Shown here: in pieces, positions 7,138-13,637 of the stretch
How the letters are laid out: every line of letters begins with the position of its first letter
Position numbering within the stretch: position 1 is the first letter of the stretch
Source of the DNA: Candidatus Levybacteria bacterium RIFCSPLOWO2_01_FULL_39_10
GTDB taxonomy: Bacteria; Patescibacteriota; Microgenomatia; Levybacterales; UBA12049
Length of the DNA: 15,152 bases
Direction of reading: 5' to 3'
Assembly: GCA_001782515.1 (NCBI GenBank)
Contig: MFOV01000023.1
Location: 295-15,446 of the forward strand
The notes under the pieces: generated by a model
Databases searched by the model: none
The model's input: only the letters and a program-made list of their open reading frames with translations
What the model was told of the DNA's origin: nothing
Position numbers and translations under genes: made by a program

Positions 7138-8312
7138 AAATATTAATGCTTGCGTCCTATCTTCCATATCCTTTGTGGGATGGAGGAAGAATAAGACTTT
7201 ACAACATTTTAAAAACGCTTTCCAAGAATCATGAGGTAACTCTTATTTGTGAAAAAAGGCCTAAGCAATCGGAAAAAGACATAAGAGAGGTAGGAAAAAT
7301 CTGCAAAAAATTGATTGTTGTTGAAAGACCTGATGTCTGGTCTTTGAGAAATCTTGCAAAAACAGCTTTCTCTTTAAATCCTCTTTTAGTCACTTCCCAC
7401 AGCAGCAAAAAAATAAAAGAAGCAATCGAGGGCGAATTAAACGCGGAAAAGTTTGATCTAATACATGTTGAAACATTTTACATTATGGAAAATCTTCCGG
7501 AAGTTGATATTCCGATAGTACTTACAGAACATAATATTGAGTATGAGATATATGCAAAATATACAAAAAAGGCAAAGTTTTTTGCAAAGCCAGTGCTTTT
7601 TGCGGATGTTGCAAAACTCAAAAGACTTGAGAAAAATTTCTGGAAGAGAGCAGATAAGCTTATTGCGGTTTCTGCCAAAGAGCAAAAAATTATGGGAGCA
7701 GGGACCCAGCTTGTCCCAAACGGCGTAGATATAGAAAAGTTTAAGTTTAAAAAATTGGAAAAGAACAAAAAAGTGAGAAAAATTTTGTTTATTGGCGACT
7801 TTAAGTGGATTCAGAATAGAGACTCTGCTTTCTTTATAATTAAAAATATCTGGCCGAGGATTATAAATGAAACAAAGGATAAATTTGATTTAAAGCTTTG
7901 GATTGTCGGCAAAAATATCCCTGAGAGTATTAAAAAATTAAAAAATGAAACAATAACTTTTGATGAGAATGCGCCGGATCAGACTGAGCTTATATTTGAG
8001 GATTCCGACATTCTTTTAAGTCCCATAAGAGTGGGAGGCGGAAGTAATTTTAAAATACTTGAGGCTATGGCAAGTGGTGTTCCGGTTGTTACATCACGTC
8101 TTGGAAATGAAGGATTAGGAGCGCAGGAAAACTCGGAGATTATAATATGTGATTTGCCTGAAGAATGTGTCCAGGCTGTATTGAAACTTCTAAATGACGA
8201 CTACTACTTTGAAAAAATTGCAAGAAGAGGGCGAGAATTTGTTGAGAAAAATTTTGATTGGAAAATAATTTCAAAAAAACTTGAAGAGGTGTATAAAAGT
8301 GTAGTCAAATGA
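7134..8312 (+). CDS. GT4 family glycosyltransferase (TIGR03087-like subgroup)
   Basis: GT-B glycosyltransferase, 392 residues, cytoplasmic or membrane-associated. The N-terminus MKILMLASYLPYPLWDGGRI with RLYNILKTLS resembles the sugar transferases found with exopolysaccharide systems (TIGR03087-like). HVETFY at 111-116, TEHNIEYEIY at 131-140, LVPNGVDIEKF at 193-203, and FIGDFKWIQNRD at 219-230 opens the donor domain. At the EX7E site only the second Glu is present (E310 in FKILEAM); the first position is Gly302 within RVGGGSN, which to my knowledge is usual in this subgroup rather than a defect. The ATG overlaps the upstream stop (ATGA), and the gene's own stop overlaps the next ATG the same way, so the three genes are likely translationally coupled. 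Donor and acceptor unknown. Confidence 0.9.
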   Translation: MKILMLASYLPYPLWDGGRIRLYNILKTLSKNHEVTLICEKRPKQSEKDIREVGKICKKLIVVERPDVWSLRNLAKTAFSLNPLLVTSHSSKKIKEAIEGELNAEKFDLIHVETFYIMENLPEVDIPIVLTEHNIEYEIYAKYTKKAKFFAKPVLFADVAKLKRLEKNFWKRADKLIAVSAKEQKIMGAGTQLVPNGVDIEKFKFKKLEKNKKVRKILFIGDFKWIQNRDSAFFIIKNIWPRIINETKDKFDLKLWIVGKNIPESIKKLKNETITFDENAPDQTELIFEDSDILLSPIRVGGGSNFKILEAMASGVPVVTSRLGNEGLGAQENSEIIICDLPEECVQAVLKLLNDDYYFEKIARRGREFVEKNFDWKIISKKLEEVYKSVVK

Positions 8313-9181
8313 AAAAACTCACAATTTCAATTGTAAATTATAATTCTGGTGACTATCTCTTAAAATGTCTTGAATCTCTTAAAAGCATAGAAAAAGAATT
8401 GGATTTTGATGTTTATGTTGTTGATAACGCATCAACTGACGCGAGTTTTTCGGATGCCAAGAAAAAGTATCCTGAATTTAATTTTATTAATAACACTAAA
8501 AATTTGGGATATGGAAAGGCACATAATCAAGTGCTTAAAAAAGCAAACACCGCCTATTTTTTAACACTTAATCCAGATACTTACATAAATAAGGGTGTCA
8601 TTTCTTTTATGGTAAATTTTATGGAAAAAAACCCTGAAGTTGGAGCATCAACTTGCAAGATTGAGAAACTAGATGGGAGTCTGGATTATGCTTCGCACCG
8701 CGGTTTTCCAACAATTAAGGCATCATTTTATTATTTCTTCCTGAAAGACGATAAATATTATCATTTAACTTACAAAAATATGAACGAGGTTCATGAGGTT
8801 GATTCAATAGTCGGCGCATTTATGATGCTGAGACGGTCGGCACTTGAAAAGACCGGATATTTTGATGAGGATTTTTTTCTATATGGCGAGGATATTGATC
8901 TTTGTTTTAGAATTAAAAAAGCGGGTTTTAAAGTTATGTATGTACCAGATGTTTCGATAACTCATACAAAAGGTATCTCATCAGGGATTAAAAAACACAG
9001 CAGCAAAGATTCATATGCAACAGATGAAACAAAAGAGCGCTCACTTGAAAGTTTTTATAAGTCAATGGAGATTTTTTATAAAAAGCATTTGGCAAATGAA
9101 CACAACTTTTTTGTTAACCAACTTATTTATTGGGGAATCGATTTAAAACGGCGGCTCGCCCGCTACTCACAAACAGTCTGA
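8309..9181 (+). CDS. GT2 family glycosyltransferase
   Basis: Inverting GT-A glycosyltransferase of 290 residues, a distant paralogue of the GT2 at 1604. Motifs: TISIVNYNSG at 5-14, VVDNASTD at 37-44, NLGYGKAHN at 65-73, NPD at 88-90, VGAFMMLRRSALEKTGYFD at 168-186, and GEDIDLCFRIKKAGF at 193-207 with the acidic base motif E194/D195. No heptamer insertion is present, so it shows the uninterrupted loop length where the 1604 paralogue carries its repeat. The C-terminal part has a basic patch (KKH, KERS, LKRR) that could sit on the membrane; this is inference. It starts in an ATGA overlap and ends with tandem in-frame stops TGA TAG (9179-9184), the apparent end of the first operon. Confidence 0.91.
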   Translation: MKKLTISIVNYNSGDYLLKCLESLKSIEKELDFDVYVVDNASTDASFSDAKKKYPEFNFINNTKNLGYGKAHNQVLKKANTAYFLTLNPDTYINKGVISFMVNFMEKNPEVGASTCKIEKLDGSLDYASHRGFPTIKASFYYFFLKDDKYYHLTYKNMNEVHEVDSIVGAFMMLRRSALEKTGYFDEDFFLYGEDIDLCFRIKKAGFKVMYVPDVSITHTKGISSGIKKHSSKDSYATDETKERSLESFYKSMEIFYKKHLANEHNFFVNQLIYWGIDLKRRLARYSQTV

Positions 9182-9278
9182 TAGCTTTCATGCTTTTACT
9201 TTCCAGTGATATAGCCTTACGTCCTTTCTTTTTAATCTTAACTTAACCTATTCCATTTTAATTAAATGTTTTCTTTAT

Positions 9279-9304
9279 ACTTCATTACTTTAAAGTATTG
9301 AAGT
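9279..9304. promoter_or_regulatory. 26-nt near-palindrome, candidate operator
   Basis: Arms of 13 bp are symmetric about 9291/9292 (core ACTTTAAAGT), and only the pair 9285/9298 (T/T) fails. The centre lies about 50 nt upstream of the TATAAT box, a position suited to a dimeric activator or repressor. No factor is identified. Confidence 0.4.
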
Positions 9305-9341
9305 GGATTCAAGAAATTAATATTAGCAAATTGCTTTGGTG

Positions 9342-9353
9342 TATAATTCTTTT
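9342..9353 (+). promoter_or_regulatory. -10 box of a leaderless promoter
   Basis: A perfect TATAAT (9342-9347) lies 6 nt before ATG 9354, so a transcript starting at the usual 6-8 nt downstream would begin at or next to the start codon. No TTGACA-like -35 box is visible 16-18 nt upstream. No Shine-Dalgarno precedes the gene. Confidence 0.6.
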
Positions 9354-10475
9354 ATGGTAATTGGTATTGATGCACGGCTTTGGAGCCAGACTGGAATCGG
9401 GCGGTATGTAAGAAATTTATGTTTGAATTTGGATAAAATCGATAAAAAAAATGAGTATATGTTGTTTGTTTTAAATTCAGATGAGCATGATATTCGAAGT
9501 CAAATAAAAAACAAAAAATTTAAGTTTGTTAATGTCAATATTAGGTGGCACTCAATTTCAGAACAGCTGAAATTTCCCAAGGTTATTGAAAAAGAAAACG
9601 TTGACGTTATGCATTTTCCATATCAACAAAGCGTTCCAATTTTCTACAACAAGCCTTTTATAATAACAATTCATGATTTGGTTCGGCACCATTTTATAAC
9701 AGGAAAGGCATCAACCAACCCCTTATGGCTTTATGGATTTAAGATGCTTGCCTACAAAATTTTTATTAACAGCGCTGCAAGACGGGCTCAGAAAATTATT
9801 GCGGTATCAAATTCAACAAAGCGAGAAATACTTGATCATCTAAGAGTTGATAGTGGCAAAATTGAGATTATTTATGAAGCAGCAGATGATTTTAATAACC
9901 AAAAACCCCAAAAAATAGATATTGAAAGCTATTTTTTATATGTAGGAAATGTTTATCCCCACAAAAATGATGACTTATTAATAAAAGCTTTTAAAAAGTT
10001 TAGCAAAAACAATAATACCAAATTAGTTTTTGCTGGAAATAGCGATAAGTTTTATAAAAAACTTAAAAAAGATAATAAAAATCTTATTGATGAGGGGAAA
10101 ATTATTGTTTTTGAAAACGCATCAGATGAATTTCTATATTCTCTTTACAAAAATGCAATATGTCTTGTAAGGCCTTCGCTTATGGAAGGATTTTCTCTTC
10201 CTCCGCTTGAAGCTTTACAGTGTAGATGTTTGGTTCTTGCATCAAATATTAGTACTCATAAAGAAATTTTCGCAGATACAATAATTTATTTTAACCCTTA
10301 CCAAATACAAGACATAATTGATAAAATGGGCTACGCTTACAAACTTGATAAAAAAACAAAGGAGGACTATATAGAAAAAGGTTTGATACTTGCTCAAGGT
10401 TTTTCCTGGGAAAGCACGGCAAGACAAACCCTCAAAGTTTATGAAGACAGCACTCGTTTACGATCGGATAAATAA
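9354..10475 (+). CDS. GT4 family glycosyltransferase
   Basis: GT-B glycosyltransferase of 373 residues. MVIGIDARLW then GIGRYVRNL at 14-22 is the classic GT4 N-terminus, which is why ATG 9354 is chosen over the in-frame TTG at 9336: that longer form would add six residues and place the TATAAT box inside the gene. Other motifs: FITIHDLVRHHF-like IITIHDLVRHH at 103-113, IIAVSNSTKREI at 148-159, FLYVGNVYPHKN at 194-205, and EX7E E278-E286 in EGFSLPPLE. It is a paralogue of the truncated first gene, sharing SLYKNA, EGF-LP-LEA and the C-terminal FSWE; the paralogue carries two repeat insertions that this copy lacks. It is the first gene of the second operon. Its last 35 nt overlap the next gene in another frame. 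Likely a mannosyl/hexosyltransferase; exact linkage unknown. Confidence 0.92.
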   Translation: MVIGIDARLWSQTGIGRYVRNLCLNLDKIDKKNEYMLFVLNSDEHDIRSQIKNKKFKFVNVNIRWHSISEQLKFPKVIEKENVDVMHFPYQQSVPIFYNKPFIITIHDLVRHHFITGKASTNPLWLYGFKMLAYKIFINSAARRAQKIIAVSNSTKREILDHLRVDSGKIEIIYEAADDFNNQKPQKIDIESYFLYVGNVYPHKNDDLLIKAFKKFSKNNNTKLVFAGNSDKFYKKLKKDNKNLIDEGKIIVFENASDEFLYSLYKNAICLVRPSLMEGFSLPPLEALQCRCLVLASNISTHKEIFADTIIYFNPYQIQDIIDKMGYAYKLDKKTKEDYIEKGLILAQGFSWESTARQTLKVYEDSTRLRSDK

Positions 10476-11541
10476 AAGGGGAGGGGCTGAGCGCATTTTA
10501 TTTGCTCTTCATAAATTATTTCCAGATGCGCCACTTTATACCTCTGTTTATAGTGAGAAGAGCAAAAGCTGGGCAAAAGCATTTAAGATCAAACCTTCCT
10601 TTCTTCAAAAAATTGAATATTTCCACGACAATTCTGCACTCGCATCACCACTCACTCCTATTGCATTTGAATCATTTACGTTTGATAATTACGATCTTGT
10701 AATATCTATTACAAGTGAGGCTGCAAAAGGAATTATTACAAAGCCTGGGACTACCCACGTTTGTTATTGTCTTACTCCGACAAGATATCTTTGGAGTGGA
10801 TACGATAGCTATTTTTCAAACAAAACACTTAGATTGTTTTCAAAGCCAGTTGTTTCTTATTTAAGATCATGGGATAAAATTGCGTCTCAAAGAGCTGATC
10901 ACTATGTCTCAATATCAAATGAGGTTAAAAAAAGAGTTAAAAAATACTACGATTTGGATTCAGTCGTTATTTATCCACCGGTCATGATTGAAAAAAGAAA
11001 GAATTTAAATAAATCAAAAGGCGATTATTTCCTTTTTGTATCCCGCATGTCTCGGTTTTCATATTATAAAAAAGCTGACCTTGTCATAGATGCGTTTAAC
11101 AGAACTGGTTTTCCTCTTATTGTAATTGGCGCAGGTCCCATGCTTGAAACTTTTAGAAAGACGGCAAACGAAAACATTAGCTTTTTTGATAATTTGACAG
11201 ACGCGAGACTTGCATACTACTATGAAAATTGTAAGGCTCTTGTTTTTCCCGGCCTTGAGGATTTCGGCCTCGTTATGGCTGAGGCACAAACTTTCGGAAA
11301 ACCGGTGATTGCATATGGATATGGCGGAGCGCTTGATATTATTGCTGAGGGAAGAACCGGTTTGTTTTTTGAAAAGCAAACCGTGGAGTCTTTGATAGGT
11401 GCATTGAAAAAATTTGATGAGAAGATATATAATACTGCGGTCATAGAAAAACATGCAGAGAAGTTTTCATACGATGCTTTTAAGAAGAATTTTGAGAGAT
11501 TTTTGGAAGAAAAAAAATTGAAGATTTACCCTGTTAAATAA
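10441..11541 (+). CDS. GT4 family glycosyltransferase, WbaZ-like (mannosyltransferase family)
   Basis: GT-B glycosyltransferase of 366 residues. KTALVYDRINKRGGAERIL at 2-20 and CYCLTPTRYLW at 108-118 are characteristic of the WbaZ-like GT4 branch, which includes mannosyltransferases of O-antigen synthesis. FLFVSRMSRFSYYK at 197-210 opens the donor-binding domain, and the EX7E motif is E273-E281 (EDFGLVMAE). The start at ATG 10441 gives the conserved N-terminus; a longer form starting at 10390 would only add residues read from the upstream GT gene in a different frame. The overlap with that gene is 35 nt, with no Shine-Dalgarno, so initiation probably depends on upstream translation. GDP-mannose from the ManC encoded nearby is a plausible donor (inference). 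Its stop codon lies within the left 13-bp inverted repeat of the GIY-YIG unit. Confidence 0.9.
   Translation: MKTALVYDRINKRGGAERILFALHKLFPDAPLYTSVYSEKSKSWAKAFKIKPSFLQKIEYFHDNSALASPLTPIAFESFTFDNYDLVISITSEAAKGIITKPGTTHVCYCLTPTRYLWSGYDSYFSNKTLRLFSKPVVSYLRSWDKIASQRADHYVSISNEVKKRVKKYYDLDSVVIYPPVMIEKRKNLNKSKGDYFLFVSRMSRFSYYKKADLVIDAFNRTGFPLIVIGAGPMLETFRKTANENISFFDNLTDARLAYYYENCKALVFPGLEDFGLVMAEAQTFGKPVIAYGYGGALDIIAEGRTGLFFEKQTVESLIGALKKFDEKIYNTAVIEKHAEKFSYDAFKKNFERFLEEKKLKIYPVK
11529..11541 (+). repeat. Left 13-bp inverted repeat of GIY-YIG unit
   Basis: CCCTGTTAAATAA, the exact reverse complement of 11795-11807. It encodes the last codons (PVK) and stop TAA of the upstream glycosyltransferase. 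Confidence 0.8.
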
Positions 11542-11552
11542 TTTTAAATCAT

Positions 11553-11810
11553 ATGTTTTATTATGTTTATGTATTAAAATCTGATAAAGATAAGAAGTTT
11601 TATGCAGGTTACACGAAAGATTTAAAATTAAGATTTAAGCAGCATGAAGAAAAACTTGTTCGATCAACTAAAGAAAGGGGGTCATTTAAGCTTATTTACT
11701 ATGAAGCTTCTTTAAATCAGCAAGATGCTACTCATAGAGAAAAGTATTTAAAAACATACTTAGGAAAGATGTTTTTAAAAAATAGGCTTAAATCTTATTT
11801 AACAGGGTGA
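11553..11810 (+). CDS. Standalone GIY-YIG endonuclease-like protein
   Basis: An 85-residue protein consisting of the GIY-YIG nuclease fold alone (UPF0213/YhbQ-like group). YVYVLKS at 4-10 is the GIY strand and FYAGYTKDL at 16-24 the YIG strand, with Ala for Ile. R27 in LRFKQHE is the expected catalytic arginine, H31 is conserved, and E63 in HREKYLK is the expected metal-binding glutamate, so it looks active. There is no DNA-binding domain. Such mini-genes are common in Patescibacteria and have no settled function; they have been linked to repair or selfish behaviour. It has no role in glycan synthesis and breaks the logic of the operon. The last residues YLTG are encoded by the right inverted repeat, and its TGA overlaps the manC GTG (GTGA). 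No Shine-Dalgarno. Confidence 0.88.
   Translation: MFYYVYVLKSDKDKKFYAGYTKDLKLRFKQHEEKLVRSTKERGSFKLIYYEASLNQQDATHREKYLKTYLGKMFLKNRLKSYLTG
11795..11807 (+). repeat. Right 13-bp inverted repeat of GIY-YIG unit
   Basis: TTATTTAACAGGG, exact reverse complement of 11529-11541. It encodes the C-terminal residues of the GIY-YIG protein, and its last G is the first base of the manC GTG start. Confidence 0.8.
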
Positions 11811-12892
11811 AGATTGTTATTTTCGCAGGCGGAGTGGGCACAAGACTTTGGCCGTTGTCTCGCAAAAACACACCTAAGCAGTTTGAGAAGATTGTTGGTA
11901 ATAAGTCAATGATTCAGATTGCGACAGGAAAACTTATTCCAGAGTTTGAGTGGCGCGACATATATATATCAACCTCTAAAGATTATAAAGATACGGTTCT
12001 CGCTCAGCTTCCCAGGCTTCCAGAAGAAAATCTCATACTTGAGCCTGAGACGCGCGACGTTGGTCCTGCAGTCGGGCTTATAACCTCAATTTTTGCAAAA
12101 AAATGGCCTAACGTCCCGTTTGCTATTCTTTGGGGAAGCGATCACCTTGTAAAAAAAGAGGATGAGTTCAGGAAAGCTTTGCATGCAGCAGAAGAAATTA
12201 TTAAGAAAGATCACAATAAGATAGTATTTATTGGACAAAAACCAAGATTTGCAAGCCAAAACTTAGGCTATATCTCGTTCGGTAATGAAATTGATAAAGC
12301 AGAGGGAATTCCAGTATTTGAATTTGTTGGATTCAAATACAGACCGCACCTTTCAACTGCAGAAAGATTTGTAAAAGACGGAAAACATGCATGGAACTTG
12401 GGATATTTTGTGACAACTCCCAAGTTTTTGTGGAATTGTTTTGAAGAGTTTTCGCCGAACCTGCACCGCGATCTTGGTAAGATTGGAAGTCTATATGATA
12501 CAGCTAATTTTTCTGAAGCACTTGAAAAGATTTATCCCAAAATTGAAAAAATTTCATTTGACAATGCAATTTTGGAAAAACTAAACAAAAGAAACGGAGT
12601 AGTTCTGTCAGTTGACATTGGCTGGAGTGATGTAGGTGCGTGGGAGGCTCTCAAGGAAGCGCTCTCAGAAACAGCGGATGAAAATGTTACCAAAGGGAAA
12701 GTTTTGGTTGAGGACAGCCGGGACTCTTTAGTTTTTAACTATACAAAGCAGCTAACAGTAGGGATCGATCTTTCGGAAATGGTTGTTATAACAACAGAAG
12801 ACGTAGTTTTAGTCTGTCCAAAATCATCTGTCCCTAAAATCAAAAAATTAGTTGAAAATATGGCTGGAACTCCCCACGAGCATCTTACATAA
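11807..12892 (+). CDS. manC: Mannose-1-phosphate guanylyltransferase (GDP-mannose pyrophosphorylase)
   Basis: Makes GDP-mannose and pyrophosphate from GTP and mannose-1-phosphate in the cytoplasm, supplying mannosyl units (and GDP-mannose-derived sugars) to the glycosyltransferases. The nucleotidyltransferase signature FAGGVGTRLWPLSRK at 6-20 with KQF at 24-26 is followed by EPETRDVGPA at 79-88, WGSDH at 109-113, GYISFG at 154-159, WNLGYF at 196-201, FDNAILEK at 251-258 (FDYAVMEK in other members) and WSDVGAWEAL at 273-282. A shortened left-handed helix tail ends at 361. The phosphomannose isomerase domain of the long bifunctional (about 470-residue) form is absent, so fructose-6-phosphate must be converted elsewhere. 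GTG start 11807 overlaps the GIY-YIG stop (GTGA) and lies at the border of the inverted repeat. No Shine-Dalgarno, so coupling is likely. Confidence 0.95.
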   Translation: MKIVIFAGGVGTRLWPLSRKNTPKQFEKIVGNKSMIQIATGKLIPEFEWRDIYISTSKDYKDTVLAQLPRLPEENLILEPETRDVGPAVGLITSIFAKKWPNVPFAILWGSDHLVKKEDEFRKALHAAEEIIKKDHNKIVFIGQKPRFASQNLGYISFGNEIDKAEGIPVFEFVGFKYRPHLSTAERFVKDGKHAWNLGYFVTTPKFLWNCFEEFSPNLHRDLGKIGSLYDTANFSEALEKIYPKIEKISFDNAILEKLNKRNGVVLSVDIGWSDVGAWEALKEALSETADENVTKGKVLVEDSRDSLVFNYTKQLTVGIDLSEMVVITTEDVVLVCPKSSVPKIKKLVENMAGTPHEHLT

Positions 12893-12930
12893 ATTTTATA
12901 TACACATGAAAAATAATCATTTTTAATAAT

Positions 12931-13596
12931 ATGCCGTACAAAGAAATTAAAAAAAACATATACTACGAACTTTTGAAAAGAATAATTGATTTTGCCTCTT
13001 CCATTGTTCTTATTATTTTATTTTTGCCCGTATTTGTGATTGTCGCTTTTGCCATAAAACTTGATACAAAAGGCCCTGTGTTTGCAGACACCCCAGAACG
13101 TGTTGGCAGAGGCGGAAAGCTTTTTAAAATGTATAAGTTTAGAAGTATGATTGAAAATGCCCACGAACTTTTACGCGAAAACCCGAAATTTACCAAACTC
13201 TACAAAGATTATAAAAAAGGAAGCTATAAGCTTAAAGACGACCCAAGAATAACACGTGTCGGCAGATTCATAAGAAAACACTCTTTGGACGAAGTACCAC
13301 AATTTATAAATATTTTAAAAGGGGAAATGAGCTTGGTCGGTCCCCGCGCTTATTATCCTGACGAACTGCGCGAACAGCAAAAAAGATATCCTGATACAAG
13401 AAAAGCGGTTGAAATTGTGCTATCTGTTAAGCCAGGCGTTACAGGTTATTGGCAGGTGTCCGGAAGATCAGAAATTAACTTTGATAAGAGAATTAAAATG
13501 GATGCTGATTATGTTAGGCGCAGATCGCTTTTTTATGATATAAAAATAATAATTAAAACCCCCTGGGCAATGATCTCAGGCCGCGGCGCTCTCTGA
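12931..13596 (+). CDS. Initiating phosphoglycosyl transferase (bacterial sugar transferase, WcaJ/RfbP catalytic domain)
   Basis: Starts glycan synthesis by moving a sugar-1-phosphate from a nucleotide sugar to undecaprenyl phosphate at the inner membrane face. At 221 residues it is the short monotopic form: only the single N-terminal (re-entrant) hydrophobic segment at about 20-44 and the catalytic domain, without the four-helix and CoA-binding-like N-terminal parts of full-length WcaJ/WbaP. Motifs: LKRIIDF at 15-21, KGPVF at 47-51, YKFRSM at 68-73, DPRITRVGRFIRKHSLDEVP at 104-123 containing the catalytic D120-E121 dyad, SLVGPRAYYP at 134-143, PGVTGYWQVSGR at 168-179 and D204 near the end. 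A 38-nt AT-rich gap separates it from manC; no Shine-Dalgarno. It is the last gene of the second block. The sugar could be glucose, galactose or another; unresolved. Confidence 0.94.
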   Translation: MPYKEIKKNIYYELLKRIIDFASSIVLIILFLPVFVIVAFAIKLDTKGPVFADTPERVGRGGKLFKMYKFRSMIENAHELLRENPKFTKLYKDYKKGSYKLKDDPRITRVGRFIRKHSLDEVPQFINILKGEMSLVGPRAYYPDELREQQKRYPDTRKAVEIVLSVKPGVTGYWQVSGRSEINFDKRIKMDADYVRRRSLFYDIKIIIKTPWAMISGRGAL

Positions 13597-13600
13597 ATTA

Positions 13601-13637
13601 TTGACAGTCAAACCGTGAAACCTGTATCATAAAACAC
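13601..13637 (+). promoter_or_regulatory. Sigma70-like promoter for the DUF4012 gene, near-leaderless
   Basis: Perfect -35 TTGACA (13601-13606), 18-nt spacer, -10 TATCAT (13625-13630), then 7 nt to ATG 13638, so transcription would start at or beside the start codon. The -35 box is one arm of a small palindrome, TTGAC-A-GTCAA (13601-13611), a possible operator. Confidence 0.7.

Larger units (their letters stand above)
9182..9353 (+). other. 172-nt intergenic region between two glycan operons
   Basis: This is the longest gap in the window. It holds a near-perfect 26-nt palindrome (9279-9304), an overlapping small hairpin TTGAA/TTCAA (9298-9302 with 9308-9312), and a TATAAT box at 9342-9347. 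I see no small ORF with credible coding character, no tRNA and no convincing terminator for the upstream operon. Confidence 0.7.
11529..11807 (+). mobile_element. Candidate minimal mobile cassette: GIY-YIG gene between 13-bp inverted repeats
   Basis: A 279-nt unit whose two ends are exact 13-bp inverted complements. It holds one gene, a GIY-YIG nuclease, between two unrelated glycan genes. The repeat borders coincide with the stop of the upstream gene and the GTG start of manC. An exact 13-bp match at the borders of such a small gene is unlikely by chance. Mobility is inference; no target-site duplication could be identified. Confidence 0.4.

Noticed and set aside
9182..9278. Small RNA or riboswitch after the first operon
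   Set aside because: No stable stem, conserved aptamer-like core or terminator could be picked out by eye in this pyrimidine-rich stretch.
9336..9353. Upstream TTG start extending the GT4 gene by six residues
   Set aside because: MVIGIDARLW from ATG 9354 is the family N-terminus, and the extension would be encoded by the TATAAT promoter box.
10390..10440. Earlier start for the WbaZ-like gene
   Set aside because: The added residues are an out-of-frame read of the conserved FSWES region of the preceding gene; the family N-terminus begins at ATG 10441.
11059..11454. 131-codon minus-strand open frame
   Set aside because: Antisense to the WbaZ-like glycosyltransferase donor domain; no recognisable motif or start signals.
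12906..12930. Hairpin in the manC to phosphoglycosyl transferase gap as a terminator
   Set aside because: The possible stem (GAAAAAT with ATTTTTA) is AT-only apart from its end, imperfect and has no clear U-run after it, and the downstream gene belongs to the same pathway.
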